Origin: a bacterium
GTDB lineage: Bacteria; Gemmatimonadota; Gemmatimonadetes; Gemmatimonadales; Gemmatimonadaceae
DNA: 64,000 nt
Direction of reading: 5' to 3'
NCBI GenBank assembly: GCA_027484025.1
Contig: JAIXTI010000121.1
Coordinates: 27,317-91,316 of the forward strand
The notes beneath the pieces are model-generated. The model was not told the origin of the DNA. It saw only the letters and a program-made list of their open reading frames with translations, and ran no database searches. This document shows positions 26,096 through 35,661 of the stretch, piece by piece. A program made the position numbers and the translations under genes. Each line of letters opens with the position of its first letter. Position 1 is the first letter of the stretch.

Positions 26096-27481
26096 GTGAT
26101 GCACGCGCCACGCGCCATACCGACGCTGTTGCCCGGCGACGACGACACGATCGTCGCACCGGCCACGGCTCCCGGACGCGGCGCGGTGGCGCTGGTACGA
26201 CTCTCGGGGGCGCGCGCGATGACCATCGCTCGCGCCCTTGGTGCATTCGGGGGCGTACACGGCGCGGCCGCGGTGCCACGTCACGCGACCCTGTCGACGC
26301 TGACGCACCCGGAGAGTGGTGAGCCGCTCGAGCAGGCGCTCGTCACCTGGTTTGCCGCGCCGCGCTCGTACACGGGCGAAGAGGTCGTCGAGCTCGCCGT
26401 GCATGGCGGAGCAGTGTCACCGTCGCTGGTGGTGGCGGCGTGCCTCGCGGCCGGGGCCCGCATGGCGCATCCCGGGGAATTCACGCGACGGGCGGTCATG
26501 CACGGACGCATGGACCTCGTACAGGCCGAAGCGGTGGCCGACCTCGTCGACGCGCGCACGCGGGCGATGCAGCGCGTGGCGCTGTCGCAGCTCGACGGTG
26601 GCTTGTCGCGTCGGCTGCTCGCGCTGCGCGACGACGTCATTCACCTCGAAGCGCTGCTCGCGTACGACATCGATTTCCCCGAAGAAGACGACGGGCCCAT
26701 CGCGCCGGCGCGTATCGCGTCTGCGGTAAGCACCCTGCGCGCCGCACTCGAAGCGCTGCTGCGCACCGCACCACAAGGCGCACTGGTTCGCGACGGCGTG
26801 CTCGTCGTCATTGCCGGCCCGCCCAATGCGGGCAAGTCGAGCCTCTTCAACGCGCTGCTGGGCGAAGCACGCGCCATTGTCACCGCCATTCCCGGCACCA
26901 CCCGCGACGCGATAGAAGCGTTACTCGATAGACCATCGCTGCCACTGCGGCTCGTGGATACCGCCGGCATCCGTGATACGACCGATGCGTTGGAGCAGCT
27001 GGGCATCGAGGTGAGCAGCCGCTATGTGGGGCAGGCGCAGGTGGTACTCGCGTGCGGCGCCACGGACGCCGATGTGCAGCACACGGTGCAGGCGCTCCAG
27101 GAGCACACTGAGGGCGTGGTGATTCCGGTGCGCACGAAGGCCGACGTTGGCGAGAGCGCCGTTGTACTACAGGTAAGCGCGGAGCGCGGTGAGGGCCTCG
27201 AACAACTCCTGATGGCCGTCGACAGCGCCGTTGTGCACGCGCTCCCAGCCGATGGTGCCAACGAGGCCCTCCTCACGCGCGAGCGACATCGCGTAGGACT
27301 GTCGGCGGCGCTACACGAAGTGCTGGCCTTTCAGGAAGCGTGGAGCGAAGGCACGCTGCCCGCTCCAGTGGCCGCGGTGCATCTGCTGGCGGCACGCGAG
27401 GCGATCTCCGAGCTCATTGGCAGCGTGGATGTCGAGGACGTGCTCGACCGCGTCTTCCGGGACTTCTGCATTGGGAAGTGA
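26096..27481 (+). CDS. mnmE: tRNA uridine-5-carboxymethylaminomethyl GTPase MnmE
   Basis: With MnmG, this GTPase modifies the wobble uridine of some tRNAs. The 461-residue protein has the N-terminal folate-binding domain (TIVAPATAPGRGAVALVRLS; YTGEEVVELAVHGG), a helical domain, and an inserted G domain with G1 GPPNAGKSSLFN, G2 GTTRDA and G3 LVDTAGIRD. The C-terminus ends FCIGK, with the conserved catalytic Cys. Start is GTG 26096 or ATG 26099, only one or four bases after the yidC stop. In the G4 position the sequence reads RTKADV instead of NKxD, a mild departure from consensus. Confidence 0.96.
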   Translation: MMHAPRAIPTLLPGDDDTIVAPATAPGRGAVALVRLSGARAMTIARALGAFGGVHGAAAVPRHATLSTLTHPESGEPLEQALVTWFAAPRSYTGEEVVELAVHGGAVSPSLVVAACLAAGARMAHPGEFTRRAVMHGRMDLVQAEAVADLVDARTRAMQRVALSQLDGGLSRRLLALRDDVIHLEALLAYDIDFPEEDDGPIAPARIASAVSTLRAALEALLRTAPQGALVRDGVLVVIAGPPNAGKSSLFNALLGEARAIVTAIPGTTRDAIEALLDRPSLPLRLVDTAGIRDTTDALEQLGIEVSSRYVGQAQVVLACGATDADVQHTVQALQEHTEGVVIPVRTKADVGESAVVLQVSAERGEGLEQLLMAVDSAVVHALPADGANEALLTRERHRVGLSAALHEVLAFQEAWSEGTLPAPVAAVHLLAAREAISELIGSVDVEDVLDRVFRDFCIGK

Positions 27482-27502
27482 CGGACCAGCGGTTCCCGCC
27501 GT

Positions 27503-28459
27503 TCAGCTCACGACGGTCAGCCGCGGTCTCTCGACAAACGGTTCCGCCGCCGCCGCGATTTCCTCGGCGCTGGCGCGCACGGACCACGCAAAACCACGGG
27601 CACTGATGGCGGCTTCGACCATGCGCGCGCCGAGGAAGTAGCCGGCGCGTTCGGGAAGCACGATGCGCTCGACGGTGCGCGCTTCGTCGCTCATCCCGCC
27701 CGACAGATAGCGCAGGCGCAGCCCAAGGCCGGCGCGATCGAAGTGGTTGCCGGCGGCGCGCGCGAGGACGGGCTCCACTTCGCGGATGCGCGCATACTGG
27801 CGTCGCGCAAAGCCGAAGTATTCCCAGGCCGCGTGACCCGGGCTGACGGCGCGCGACACGTGTACGGCGAGGCCTTCGTTCACGAGCAGCTCGCGCAACG
27901 TGGCCTGGCGCCCCGTGTCCCAGTACGAGTAGTACCCGCCCGCATCCTGCACGAGCTCGCGCATGCTGCTGCGGCTGGCCGGCGACGTGTAGCGGATGAC
28001 GTGCGTGATTTCGTGCGCGAGCCAGAGCGGAATGAGCTCGGGGTCGAGTCCCAACCCCTGAGTGTCCGGATTGGTGACGCCGGTGAAGTGCTCGAGGCAC
28101 ACGAAGGCGACGCCGCGGCCGTTGACGACCAGTTCACCGGCGTTGGCTGCGCCCACGCCAACCATGAGGACGATGTCATACGGCACGTCGACATCGAGCA
28201 GCATGCGCACCTTGTCTTCGGTGAGGCGCGCGAGGGTGACGAGGTCGGTGTTGGCGAGGAGCGAGAGCAGGTCGCTGCGATCGGCGGCGACGGTGGCGCG
28301 CACCACTTCTTCGAAGTGTGGGCCGGAGGGCTCGAGGACGTAGTTGTCCCAGTACGCCGTCAGCAGATCACGGTGGCGCTCGAAGTACGCGAGATACGCC
28401 GCGAAGCGGTCTTCGGCTTCGAGAACGGCGAGAAAATCTGGAACGAGATTGATCAACAT
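27503..28459 (-). CDS. Putative zinc metallopeptidase with HExxH motif
   Basis: The ~318-residue cytoplasmic-looking protein carries a zincin motif, LAHEITHVIRY, and further on LLVNEGLAVHVSRA, whose Glu is a likely third zinc ligand. This arrangement (HExxH then an xxNEGxA helix) resembles the DUF2268/gluzincin group of putative Zn-dependent proteases. The N-terminal part (~1-110) is helical and has no signal peptide. It is convergent with mnmE across 21 bp and divergent from the DUF2225 gene. The substrate is unknown. The ATG at 28459 is the start; a TTG just before it is in frame. Confidence 0.7.
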   Translation of the reverse strand: MLINLVPDFLAVLEAEDRFAAYLAYFERHRDLLTAYWDNYVLEPSGPHFEEVVRATVAADRSDLLSLLANTDLVTLARLTEDKVRMLLDVDVPYDIVLMVGVGAANAGELVVNGRGVAFVCLEHFTGVTNPDTQGLGLDPELIPLWLAHEITHVIRYTSPASRSSMRELVQDAGGYYSYWDTGRQATLRELLVNEGLAVHVSRAVSPGHAAWEYFGFARRQYARIREVEPVLARAAGNHFDRAGLGLRLRYLSGGMSDEARTVERIVLPERAGYFLGARMVEAAISARGFAWSVRASAEEIAAAAEPFVERPRLTVVS

Positions 28460-28654
28460 CAACGACCCAGAGTCGTGAACCCGGCGCGGTCGACGTGGAG
28501 AGGAAAAACGGCCACGCGACTAGTGAGAGGCGGCAAGTTAGCCCGCGAATGAAGTCGCAACAAGGCAGTGTCGCATTCGGATGTGGAGAACTCGTTCAAC
28601 TCCGTGACGGTGTGTGCCGACACTCATCGGCAACATCCCGCCCACGAAGCACTT

Positions 28655-29308
28655 ATGACGACGCTCCATCTCATCGAACTTACCTGCCCGATCTGCGACA
28701 GCGGCTTCCGCTCGCAGACGGTCGTGGCTACCAACGGCTTTGGCGGCAAGCGGACCGACTTTCACGAGCGGGCGGCGGGGATGCAGCCGCTCCCGTACTT
28801 CGTGCATTTGTGTACGCATTGCGGTTACGCCGGAGTGGCGCGCGATTTCGGCGACGAGGTGAATCCGAGCGATCAGCTCAAGGAGCAGGTGTGGGGTGAA
28901 CTCGCCCCGGCGCTGCGCACCTCGCTGCCATCGGGCTCGCTCAAGTACGAGCACGCCGCGAAAGTCGCGGCCTGGCAGGACGCCGACCCGCGCTATCTGG
29001 CCGACCTGTATCTGCGCGCGGCCTGGTGCTGCGTGGACGAGGGGGACAGCGAGGCCGAACGGTTCTTCCGTCGCAAGGCGGCGTGGCGGTTTGCCGAATC
29101 GCTGGCCAGCTTCGACGGCATCCCGCCCGACGAGCGCGCCGTCATCACATATCTGGTGGGTGAGCTCTGGCGCCGCGTGGGTGATGAAGCGCAGGCCGAA
29201 CACTGGTTCAGCCGCGTGGCCGACGAGGTCACCGAACCGACCGCGCAAAGCTGGGTGCTCGAAGTGGCGGAGCAGCAGCGCGTGCAGCCGCGGGAGTGGT
29301 TTACCTGA
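28655..29308 (+). CDS. DUF2225 family protein with zinc-binding cysteines
   Basis: The 217-residue protein begins MTTLHLIELTCPICDSGF and has a second Cys pair in HLCTHCGYAGVARDF, giving a CxxC...CxxC zinc site typical of DUF2225. The C-terminal half is helical and TPR-like (YLADLYLRAAWCCVDEGDSE; VGDEAQAEHWFSRVAD). The ATG at 28655 is favoured over the frame's earlier start at 28568 because homology begins there. The role is unknown; members occur in Firmicutes, Bacteroidota and others. Confidence 0.8.
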   Translation: MTTLHLIELTCPICDSGFRSQTVVATNGFGGKRTDFHERAAGMQPLPYFVHLCTHCGYAGVARDFGDEVNPSDQLKEQVWGELAPALRTSLPSGSLKYEHAAKVAAWQDADPRYLADLYLRAAWCCVDEGDSEAERFFRRKAAWRFAESLASFDGIPPDERAVITYLVGELWRRVGDEAQAEHWFSRVADEVTEPTAQSWVLEVAEQQRVQPREWFT

Positions 29309-29322
29309 TCGGACCGGGCGAG

Positions 29323-29979
29323 TCAGCGGGTGCCGAACAACCGGTCACCCGCGTCGCCGAGTCCGGGGAGGATGTACCCGTGCTCGTTGAGTTCACGATC
29401 GAGTGATGCAGTAAGCACCGGCACATCCGGGTGCGTCGCGGCCAGCCGCCGGACGCCTTCCGGCGCGGCCACGAGGCACAGAAAGCGAATGCGTGTGGCC
29501 CCCGCGCGCTTGAGAGAGGTGACCGCTGCGGCGGCGCTGCCACCGGTGGCGAGCATGGGGTCGAGCAGCAGAAAGTCCCGCTCGCTCACGTCGCCCGGGA
29601 CCTTGAAGTAGTAGTCCACCGGTTCGAGCGTATCGTGATCGCGATACAGGCCGATATGGCCCACGCGCGCCGACGGCATCAGACGCAGAATGCCTTCGAC
29701 CATGCCGAGGCCGGCGCGCAGAATGGGGACGAGGGTGAGCTTCTTGCCGCGCACGCTCCAGCCGGTCGTCGTCTCGAGCGGTGTTTCCACCGTGGCTGCG
29801 TCGAGGGCGAGATCGCGCGTGGCCTCGTAGGCCATGAGCATGGCGATCTCGTCGACCAGCTCCTTGAACTGCTTGGTGGGCGTAGCGCGATCGCGCAGCA
29901 GCGTGATCTTGTGACGCACCAGTGGGTGGTCTACGATGCTGAGCGTAGGAAAGTCGGAACCATCGTGCGAGTGAGCCAT
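29323..29979 (-). CDS. upp: Uracil phosphoribosyltransferase
   Basis: Upp salvages uracil by joining it to PRPP to give UMP. The 218-residue protein has the family start [20 protein letters not shown], the PRPP loop [17 protein letters not shown] and the C-terminal uracil-binding block [14 protein letters not shown]. The first ~13 residues ([13 protein letters not shown]) exceed the usual N-terminus, so a later start is possible. Its start codon is only 8 bp from that of the divergent DUF2156 gene. Confidence 0.97.
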   Translation of the reverse strand: MAHSHDGSDFPTLSIVDHPLVRHKITLLRDRATPTKQFKELVDEIAMLMAYEATRDLALDAATVETPLETTTGWSVRGKKLTLVPILRAGLGMVEGILRLMPSARVGHIGLYRDHDTLEPVDYYFKVPGDVSERDFLLLDPMLATGGSAAAAVTSLKRAGATRIRFLCLVAAPEGVRRLAATHPDVPVLTASLDRELNEHGYILPGLGDAGDRLFGTR

Positions 29980-29987
29980 ACCCGATT

Positions 29988-31436
29988 ATGACCGGAAGTG
30001 ACGCGGAGCGCGAGCGGGTGGTGTCGCGTCACGGCCGGACGTCGACGGCATGTGTCGCGTTGGGCGCGCATGTCTCGGTGTGGTGGCCGTCGCAGCCCGC
30101 TGCCACGGCCGAGGAGCTGGTGGCATACGCGGCTATACCCGGCGCCATGGTCGCCGCCGGCGAGCCCGTCGCCGAACAGGCGCAACTGGTGCCGGTGGCG
30201 GAGCGGTTCGTGGCCCACGCCAAGGCGCTCGGACAGCGGGTCTGCTTCTTCGCCACCGAGGGACGCCTGGCCACTTCGCCGGCGCTGCAGCGACGATTGC
30301 TTGGCGAGCAGCCGGTGTGGGACCCCAGGCGCTGGCACGACCATGTAGCCGAGCACCGATCCCTGCGCGAACAGATTCGCCGCGCCCGCGCCAAGGGCGT
30401 ACGCGTGCACCCGCTCAGCGCTTCCGAAATGGCTGAGCCCGCTATAAACGAGGCGATCGCGCTGCTGCTCGAACGGTGGCGGGCGACCCGCAGCATGCCG
30501 CCGATGCACTTTCTGGTGTCCATCGACCTGACCAGCGGCGCGGCGCTCCGCCGACAGTTCGTTGCCGAACAGAACGGGCAAATTGTTGCCCTGTTGTCGC
30601 TTGCGGCCGTACCGGCACGGTCGGGGTGGTTGTTCGAGCACCTGCTGCGCGACCCCGATGCGCCCAATGGTACGCTGGAGCTGCTGGTGGACCACGTGAT
30701 GCGGCAGTTGGCAGAGGAAGGCGTGCCTTGGGCCACGCTCGGGCTCGCCCCGCTGCACGGTCCGGTACACGGATCGTGGCGGTTGCTGCGAAAGTGGTCG
30801 ACGCCGCTCTTCAATTTTGAGGGGTTGGCGGCGTTCAAACGCAAACTGCGTCCGGAGCATTGGGAGCCCATGTACCTCGCGTGGCCCGTGGGGAGCGCGG
30901 GTTGGCGGGCGCTAGTCGACGGGCTCCGCGCCTTTGCCGGCGGTCCACTCTGGGTGTTCGGCGCCCGCACCGTCTTTCGCGGCCCAACACCGCTGCTGAT
31001 CGCACTCGAGCGATTGCTCGTGCCCTGGATGCTCGCGCTGGCGCTGGTACCTACGGCGACGTGGTTTCCCACGCCCGTTATTCATGCCCTGTGGGTGCTC
31101 TTTGATGGCGCGTTGTTGCTGGCACTGCGTCAGGTACGGGCTCGGCGCGAGCGCACACCAGCGGGACGGCGCGCGACCGCCCAGTTGGCGACGGTCGTGG
31201 CGATCGCCGTCAGTGCCGACGCACTGCTCACCATCGCGCAGGCATGGTGGTGGAACGTGCCACATCTGCTTGCCAACGCGTCGCCGAGCACCGCGGCGAT
31301 TCCGTATGCACAGTGGGTGGCGCTGCTGGTTGCCTGTGCCGGACCCGTGCTGGCCGCGCCGGTGCTCTGGGGCGCCGCGCGGCGTCTCCGTACGCTCGCC
31401 ACGGTGCGTCCACGTGTTGCGCAATGGACGCGTTAG
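29988..31436 (+). CDS. DUF2156 / phosphatidylglycerol lysyltransferase-like membrane protein
   Basis: The 482-residue protein has an N-terminal GNAT-like double domain of the DUF2156 (MprF C-terminal) type, recognised by VVSRHGRTSTACVALGAHV, YAAIPGAMVAAGEPVAE and the closing FNFEGLAAFKRKLRPEHWEP. Three to four hydrophobic segments follow from ~335 onward. MprF proteins use aminoacyl-tRNA to add amino acids to phosphatidylglycerol; here the soluble domain comes first and the membrane part last, the reverse of MprF. A related aminoacyl or acyl transfer to a lipid is plausible but not shown. Confidence 0.75.
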   Translation: MTGSDAERERVVSRHGRTSTACVALGAHVSVWWPSQPAATAEELVAYAAIPGAMVAAGEPVAEQAQLVPVAERFVAHAKALGQRVCFFATEGRLATSPALQRRLLGEQPVWDPRRWHDHVAEHRSLREQIRRARAKGVRVHPLSASEMAEPAINEAIALLLERWRATRSMPPMHFLVSIDLTSGAALRRQFVAEQNGQIVALLSLAAVPARSGWLFEHLLRDPDAPNGTLELLVDHVMRQLAEEGVPWATLGLAPLHGPVHGSWRLLRKWSTPLFNFEGLAAFKRKLRPEHWEPMYLAWPVGSAGWRALVDGLRAFAGGPLWVFGARTVFRGPTPLLIALERLLVPWMLALALVPTATWFPTPVIHALWVLFDGALLLALRQVRARRERTPAGRRATAQLATVVAIAVSADALLTIAQAWWWNVPHLLANASPSTAAIPYAQWVALLVACAGPVLAAPVLWGAARRLRTLATVRPRVAQWTR

Positions 31437-31446
31437 CTTTTCAGAC

Positions 31447-32043
31447 ATGGCCACGAAGACCTTTCAGCGCATCGCCGTGTACTGCGCCTCCAACGACGGG
31501 GCGAAGCCCGTGTACGTCGACACCGCGCGTGCGCTTGGCACACTCCTCGCCGCCCGCGGCATTGCCGTGGTGTACGGCGGCGGACGCACGGGACTCATGG
31601 GCGCACTCGCCGATGCGGCCATGGCCGCCGGCGGCGAAGTCATTGGCGTCATGCCACACGGACTCGTGCAGCGTGAAGTCGCGCACCAGGGGATCACGAG
31701 CCTGCATGTCGTCGATTCGATGCACGAGCGGAAAGCGCTCATTGCCGAACTCGCCGACGCGTTCATCACGATGCCCGGTGGGATCGGCACGCTCGAGGAG
31801 TTCTTCGAAACGTGGACCTGGGCGCAGCTCGGGGTACACCAGAAGCCGGTGGGATTGCTCGACGCTGCACAGTTCTGGGATCCGCTCCTGGCACTGCTCG
31901 ACCAACTCAACAGCGAAGGGTTTTTGCGGGGGACGCCGCGCGACTGGCTTGTGCGCAGCGACAGCCCGGTGGAGCTGTTGCGCGCGCTCGAATCGTTCGA
32001 GCCGCCATCGGTTCGCAAGTGGATCCGACTGGGCGAGACGTGA
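31447..32043 (+). CDS. LOG family protein (TIGR00730 type)
   Basis: The 198-residue protein contains the two motifs of the LONELY GUY/lysine-decarboxylase-like family: VYGGGRTGLMGALADAAM and MPGGIGTLEEFFETWTWAQL. Family members with PGGxGTxxE hydrolyse nucleoside 5'-monophosphates, releasing a base such as a cytokinin; in most bacteria the natural substrate is unsettled. The reading frame extends back to 31084 inside the preceding gene, but the ATG at 31447, ten bases after that gene's stop, matches the family start RIAVYCASN. Confidence 0.93.
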   Translation: MATKTFQRIAVYCASNDGAKPVYVDTARALGTLLAARGIAVVYGGGRTGLMGALADAAMAAGGEVIGVMPHGLVQREVAHQGITSLHVVDSMHERKALIAELADAFITMPGGIGTLEEFFETWTWAQLGVHQKPVGLLDAAQFWDPLLALLDQLNSEGFLRGTPRDWLVRSDSPVELLRALESFEPPSVRKWIRLGET

Positions 32044-32147
32044 GGACCGGGGGCTGTGACCACACGGTGACGGTGACAGCCTGAGCACGGTGCAGCCCTG
32101 ACGCTGCACTGGCGTCACCGGAAGGGATCGCTGAGAATCCGACATCC

Positions 32148-34697
32148 ATGACGGGGTCTCCTACGGCAATTCCAGCACAACAGCGCATGAACAGGGGCCG
32201 TCCTGAGACGGGCCTTTCACGGTGGCTGGCCATCCTCAGCCTCCTGTCAGTGCTGCCGGGATTGGCCGGTATGCTGCTCGGTATGCCGCGGCTCGCGCAA
32301 CCACTGAACACCTTCGCACCGGCGCGTCTGGGCGGAGCGGTGCTCGTCTCGATTGCTGCGCTGGGGCTGTTGGCGAAGCTGGAGCAGCGGCGACACCTCG
32401 CCCGCGCGCTCGCCGTCGCCGGAGGGCTGCTCGCGCTATACGGCGTGTACCTCTCGCTCGGCGGGTATGCGTCACCCATGGACGCCATGGTCGCCCACCG
32501 ATTGGGCAAGGCGTACGCGGACGCCACGCACACATTGCCGGTCACCGTCAGCGCGCTCTTTCTCCTATACTCGACCGCGCTCCTCCTGCTCTGCAAGGAG
32601 AAGCACACAGAGCAGTCGCTCGTGATCATCGGTGCCTTGGCGTCATCACAGGTGGCGCTCGCCGGCGTGATGTTCACCACGCAGTTGGCAGGATTGATCG
32701 AAGGCACGGCGGTACAGCCGCTGCGCGCTCCGTTATTCTCCTTGCTCTCGGCCCTCGCCTTGGGGCTCGCGCTCCTCGAACGCCTGGCGCGCCGAGAACA
32801 GACGAGTGTCGCGCCACCGCGGTGGGCGCCGATGCTCGCCGGGGTGAGCTCGGCGCTCGTGGTGCTCGTCCTCTGGCAGGCACTGCTCGCGCGTGAGGCT
32901 TCGCAACTACAAGCGCGGAGTGCCATCACAGCCGACGCGGTGAACCGCGCAGTGCAGCGGCAGTATGCCGCGCTGGTCCGCACGATGGGCCGGGTTGGTG
33001 CCAATCTGTCGGCCTCCACCGACGACAACGAACCGCTCTGGTCGGTGGGGCTTCCCCGACTCGTCGAGGACATGCCCGAACTGAAGCATGTCCTGTGGTT
33101 CGATGCCAGCGGTACGCTGCTGCACTCGGCATTGCCACAGTCGCTGCCGGCCGATGTCATGGCAGAGCTGTCGGCGCATATCCGCACCTCAAATGTGCGC
33201 AGCGGCAGCACATTCGTGGCGCACAGCACGACGATGCGGACTGGGGCGTGGCATTTGGCGCTCTGGTGGCCCGTGCAGTCAGCAACTCGTGGAGCGACGG
33301 TGTTGGTGGCGTTGGTCGACGAGGTCGAAATGATCCGCCTATTTGCTGAGGATGCGAGCCGTGAGTTTTCGCTCCGTTTGCGCGCGGGCGACACGCTCTT
33401 GTTGCGCGTCGGAGATAGCGAGCCTGACGCGTTGCCGTTTGTCTCCGCTCTAACCGTTGGTGCGCGCCAGCTAACGCTGGACGTGACGCAACGGCCGGGG
33501 GTCGCGCGCGCGCCACTGGCCGACGTGGTCCTTGCGCTTGGTCTCACGGTATCGGTACTGCTGGCGCTCACGCTGTGGCTGCAACGTCGCAACTGGCTGC
33601 AAGCGCACGCTGAAGGGCAGCGTTTTCGCGCCGTGTTCGAAACTGCCTTTCAGGTACAGCTCCTGCTCGATGCGAACGGCACCGTCCTCGAGGCCAATCG
33701 TGCGGCTGGTGAGCTCGCCGAGTGCGATCCGGGTGCCCTCGCCGGCAGGCCTTTATGGAACATCCCCTGGTGGAATGAGGATCAGGTCACCGAAGCGCGG
33801 GTGCATGAGCGTTTCAATCGTGCGAAGGCTGGTGAAACGCAACGTTTCGAAGTGGAAATCGGGCGCGGGCGCGACCGGGCCCTCACGCTCGACTTCTCGC
33901 TCAAGCCGGTTCTCGATGCGCTCCAGAAAACCTCACAGGTGATTGTTGAAGGTCGTGACCTCACCATTCGCAAGCGCGCCGAAGAATCGATGCGCGAGAT
34001 GAGTGCGCTGACGACGATGGGGCGGCTGGCGGCTCGAGTCGCGCATGAGATCAACAATCCGCTGGCGGGCATTCAGAACTCGTTCCTGCTCATTCGCGGG
34101 GCGATACCGACCGACCATCCGCACTACCGGTTTGTGGGCGCCATCGAACGCGAGATCTCACGAATCGCGGCGGTGACGCGTCAATTGTACGAGACGTATC
34201 GTCCCGATCAGAGTACGGTGGCGGAATCGAGCGTGATTCTGGCGGTGAGTGATGCGGTGAGCTTTCTGGAGCAGGTGAATCGCAACCGCAACGTGCGCAT
34301 TGTGGCCAACATGGCGCAGGCGCCATCCATGGTGCCGGTGCCTGACGCGTTGCTGCGTCAGACGTTGTACAACCTGGTGCAGAATGCCATGGATGTGTCG
34401 CCTCCCGGTGGGACGGTAACGGTGAGCGCGGTGCGGGAAAACGACGACTGTGTGTTGCGTGTCTCGGATGACGGCCCGGGTATTCCCGCCGCCATTCGCG
34501 AACGGATCTTCGATCCGTTCTTCAGCACGAAAGACCGCACGATGAAGACCGGCGGCATGGGCATTGGCCTCGCGCTGGTGCGACAGTCGGTGTTGGCTGT
34601 GGGTGGCCGGATCACGGTGCATGACCGTGAGACCGGTGGAACGGAGTTCGAAGTGCGTTTACCGATGACCCCCCTGGATACCGGAGTATTGCGATGA
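32148..34697 (+). CDS. Membrane-bound PAS sensor histidine kinase
   Basis: The 849-residue kinase begins with about six hydrophobic segments (residues ~25-215), then another at ~225-245 and a likely periplasmic domain to ~455 bounded by LADVVLALGLTVSVLLALTL. A PAS domain follows (~490-605, FRAVFETAFQVQLLLDANGT), then HisKA with the phospho-acceptor in LAARVAHEINNPLAGIQNSF. The ATPase domain has the N box LVQNAMDVSPPGGTV, G1 DDGPGI, F box DPFFSTK and G2 GGMGIGLALV. All catalytic motifs are intact. Its stop overlaps the start of the response regulator (ATGA), so the pair is translationally coupled. The stimulus is unknown. Confidence 0.95.
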   Translation: MTGSPTAIPAQQRMNRGRPETGLSRWLAILSLLSVLPGLAGMLLGMPRLAQPLNTFAPARLGGAVLVSIAALGLLAKLEQRRHLARALAVAGGLLALYGVYLSLGGYASPMDAMVAHRLGKAYADATHTLPVTVSALFLLYSTALLLLCKEKHTEQSLVIIGALASSQVALAGVMFTTQLAGLIEGTAVQPLRAPLFSLLSALALGLALLERLARREQTSVAPPRWAPMLAGVSSALVVLVLWQALLAREASQLQARSAITADAVNRAVQRQYAALVRTMGRVGANLSASTDDNEPLWSVGLPRLVEDMPELKHVLWFDASGTLLHSALPQSLPADVMAELSAHIRTSNVRSGSTFVAHSTTMRTGAWHLALWWPVQSATRGATVLVALVDEVEMIRLFAEDASREFSLRLRAGDTLLLRVGDSEPDALPFVSALTVGARQLTLDVTQRPGVARAPLADVVLALGLTVSVLLALTLWLQRRNWLQAHAEGQRFRAVFETAFQVQLLLDANGTVLEANRAAGELAECDPGALAGRPLWNIPWWNEDQVTEARVHERFNRAKAGETQRFEVEIGRGRDRALTLDFSLKPVLDALQKTSQVIVEGRDLTIRKRAEESMREMSALTTMGRLAARVAHEINNPLAGIQNSFLLIRGAIPTDHPHYRFVGAIEREISRIAAVTRQLYETYRPDQSTVAESSVILAVSDAVSFLEQVNRNRNVRIVANMAQAPSMVPVPDALLRQTLYNLVQNAMDVSPPGGTVTVSAVRENDDCVLRVSDDGPGIPAAIRERIFDPFFSTKDRTMKTGGMGIGLALVRQSVLAVGGRITVHDRETGGTEFEVRLPMTPLDTGVLR

Positions 34698-35437
34698 GTC
34701 GCGGCCGAATACTGATCGCTGATGACGAACCCACCTATCTCACGTCAACCGCCGAGTTGCTGCGACGTGAAGGGTTCACGGTGGACACGGTCGAGGAGGC
34801 CGAGGGCGCGCTTCAGGCCATCACCGCCAATCCGTACGACCTGCTCATTACCGACCTCGAGATGCCGGGCAATGCCGATCTCGATCTCGTGCAGCAGGTT
34901 GCGCATCTCAGCGGCGGGCTGCCCATCATCATCATTACGGGGTTTCCATCGGTCCGTTCGGCAGTGGCGTCCATCGAGCTGCCGGTCGCGGCGTACCTGG
35001 TGAAGCCGGTGCACTTCCCCGAGCTGCTCAAGCGGGTGTCGAGCGCGGTCGCACGATTCCGGTCGTACCGTGCCATGCAGACGGCGGAAACGCGACTGCG
35101 CGAATACCGTCTGCAATTGGAGCCACCACCGGCACCGGGCACGCTTCCGATCGCCCCAACGGGTGACGCGCGAAATGGCGTGGACTCCTTTCTCGCGCTG
35201 ACGCTGCGCAACGTGATGGGCTCGCTCACCGACCTCGAACAGCTCGGCCGTGCGCTGGCTGGCCAAACGACCCCCGACGTGCACGCCTGCCAGCTGATCA
35301 ATTGTCCGCGTGGTGCTCAGCTGCAAGCGGCGCTGGAAGAAACAATCAGTGTGTTGGAGGAAACCAAGGGGGCGTTCAAGTCGAAAACGCTGGGCGATTT
35401 GCGCCACAAGCTGGAACTGGTGCTGAAGCATGTGTGA
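34694..35437 (+). CDS. Response regulator with uncharacterised output region
   Basis: Residues 1-120 form a complete receiver domain: acidic pair in IADDEP (D10, D11), phospho-acceptor D54 in LLITDLEMPG, T82 in IIITG and K104 in YLVKPVHF. The remaining ~125 residues lack any DNA-binding or enzymatic motif I know; they are helical, ending in LEETISVLEETKGAF and LGDLRHKLELVLKHV, and include a CQLINCPRG segment. It is cognate to the upstream kinase. A protein-protein or RNA-binding output is possible. Confidence 0.92.
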   Translation: MSRGRILIADDEPTYLTSTAELLRREGFTVDTVEEAEGALQAITANPYDLLITDLEMPGNADLDLVQQVAHLSGGLPIIIITGFPSVRSAVASIELPVAAYLVKPVHFPELLKRVSSAVARFRSYRAMQTAETRLREYRLQLEPPPAPGTLPIAPTGDARNGVDSFLALTLRNVMGSLTDLEQLGRALAGQTTPDVHACQLINCPRGAQLQAALEETISVLEETKGAFKSKTLGDLRHKLELVLKHV

Positions 35438-35660
35438 GCCGCAGCACTGACGGCGCAGCAATCGGTGCGTCTTTTGCACAAAGCATCCACATTTTGTGCG
35501 CTACGGTACACGATGGGAAGTTCTGACTCTTGCCAAGCGTGACAGTATCCACGATACTCCCATTGTCTAGTTGCAGTGCTCACGTCCCTTCTGTGCAGGG
35601 GCCGAGCACGACCGCCTAGGGAATTTCAGCATTCGCTGAAACGCTGGACCAGTACTGACG
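35438..35660. other. Intergenic stretch after response regulator
   Basis: No gene is evident. The segment contains a dyad TTTTGCACAAAGCATCC/ATTTTGTGCGC (around 35471-35500, GCACAAA facing TTTGTGC) that may terminate the kinase-regulator transcript, and a perfect small hairpin TTCAGCATTCGCTGAA at 35625-35640. Confidence 0.4.
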
Positions 35661-35661
35661 G

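Noticed and set aside
24253..26226. 657-residue minus-strand frame opposite yidC
   Set aside because: His/Arg/Glu-rich antisense shadow; yidC on the other strand is complete.
31907..33592. 561-residue minus-strand frame opposite the histidine kinase
   Set aside because: Ser/Arg/Ala-rich shadow; the kinase has all motifs on the plus strand.
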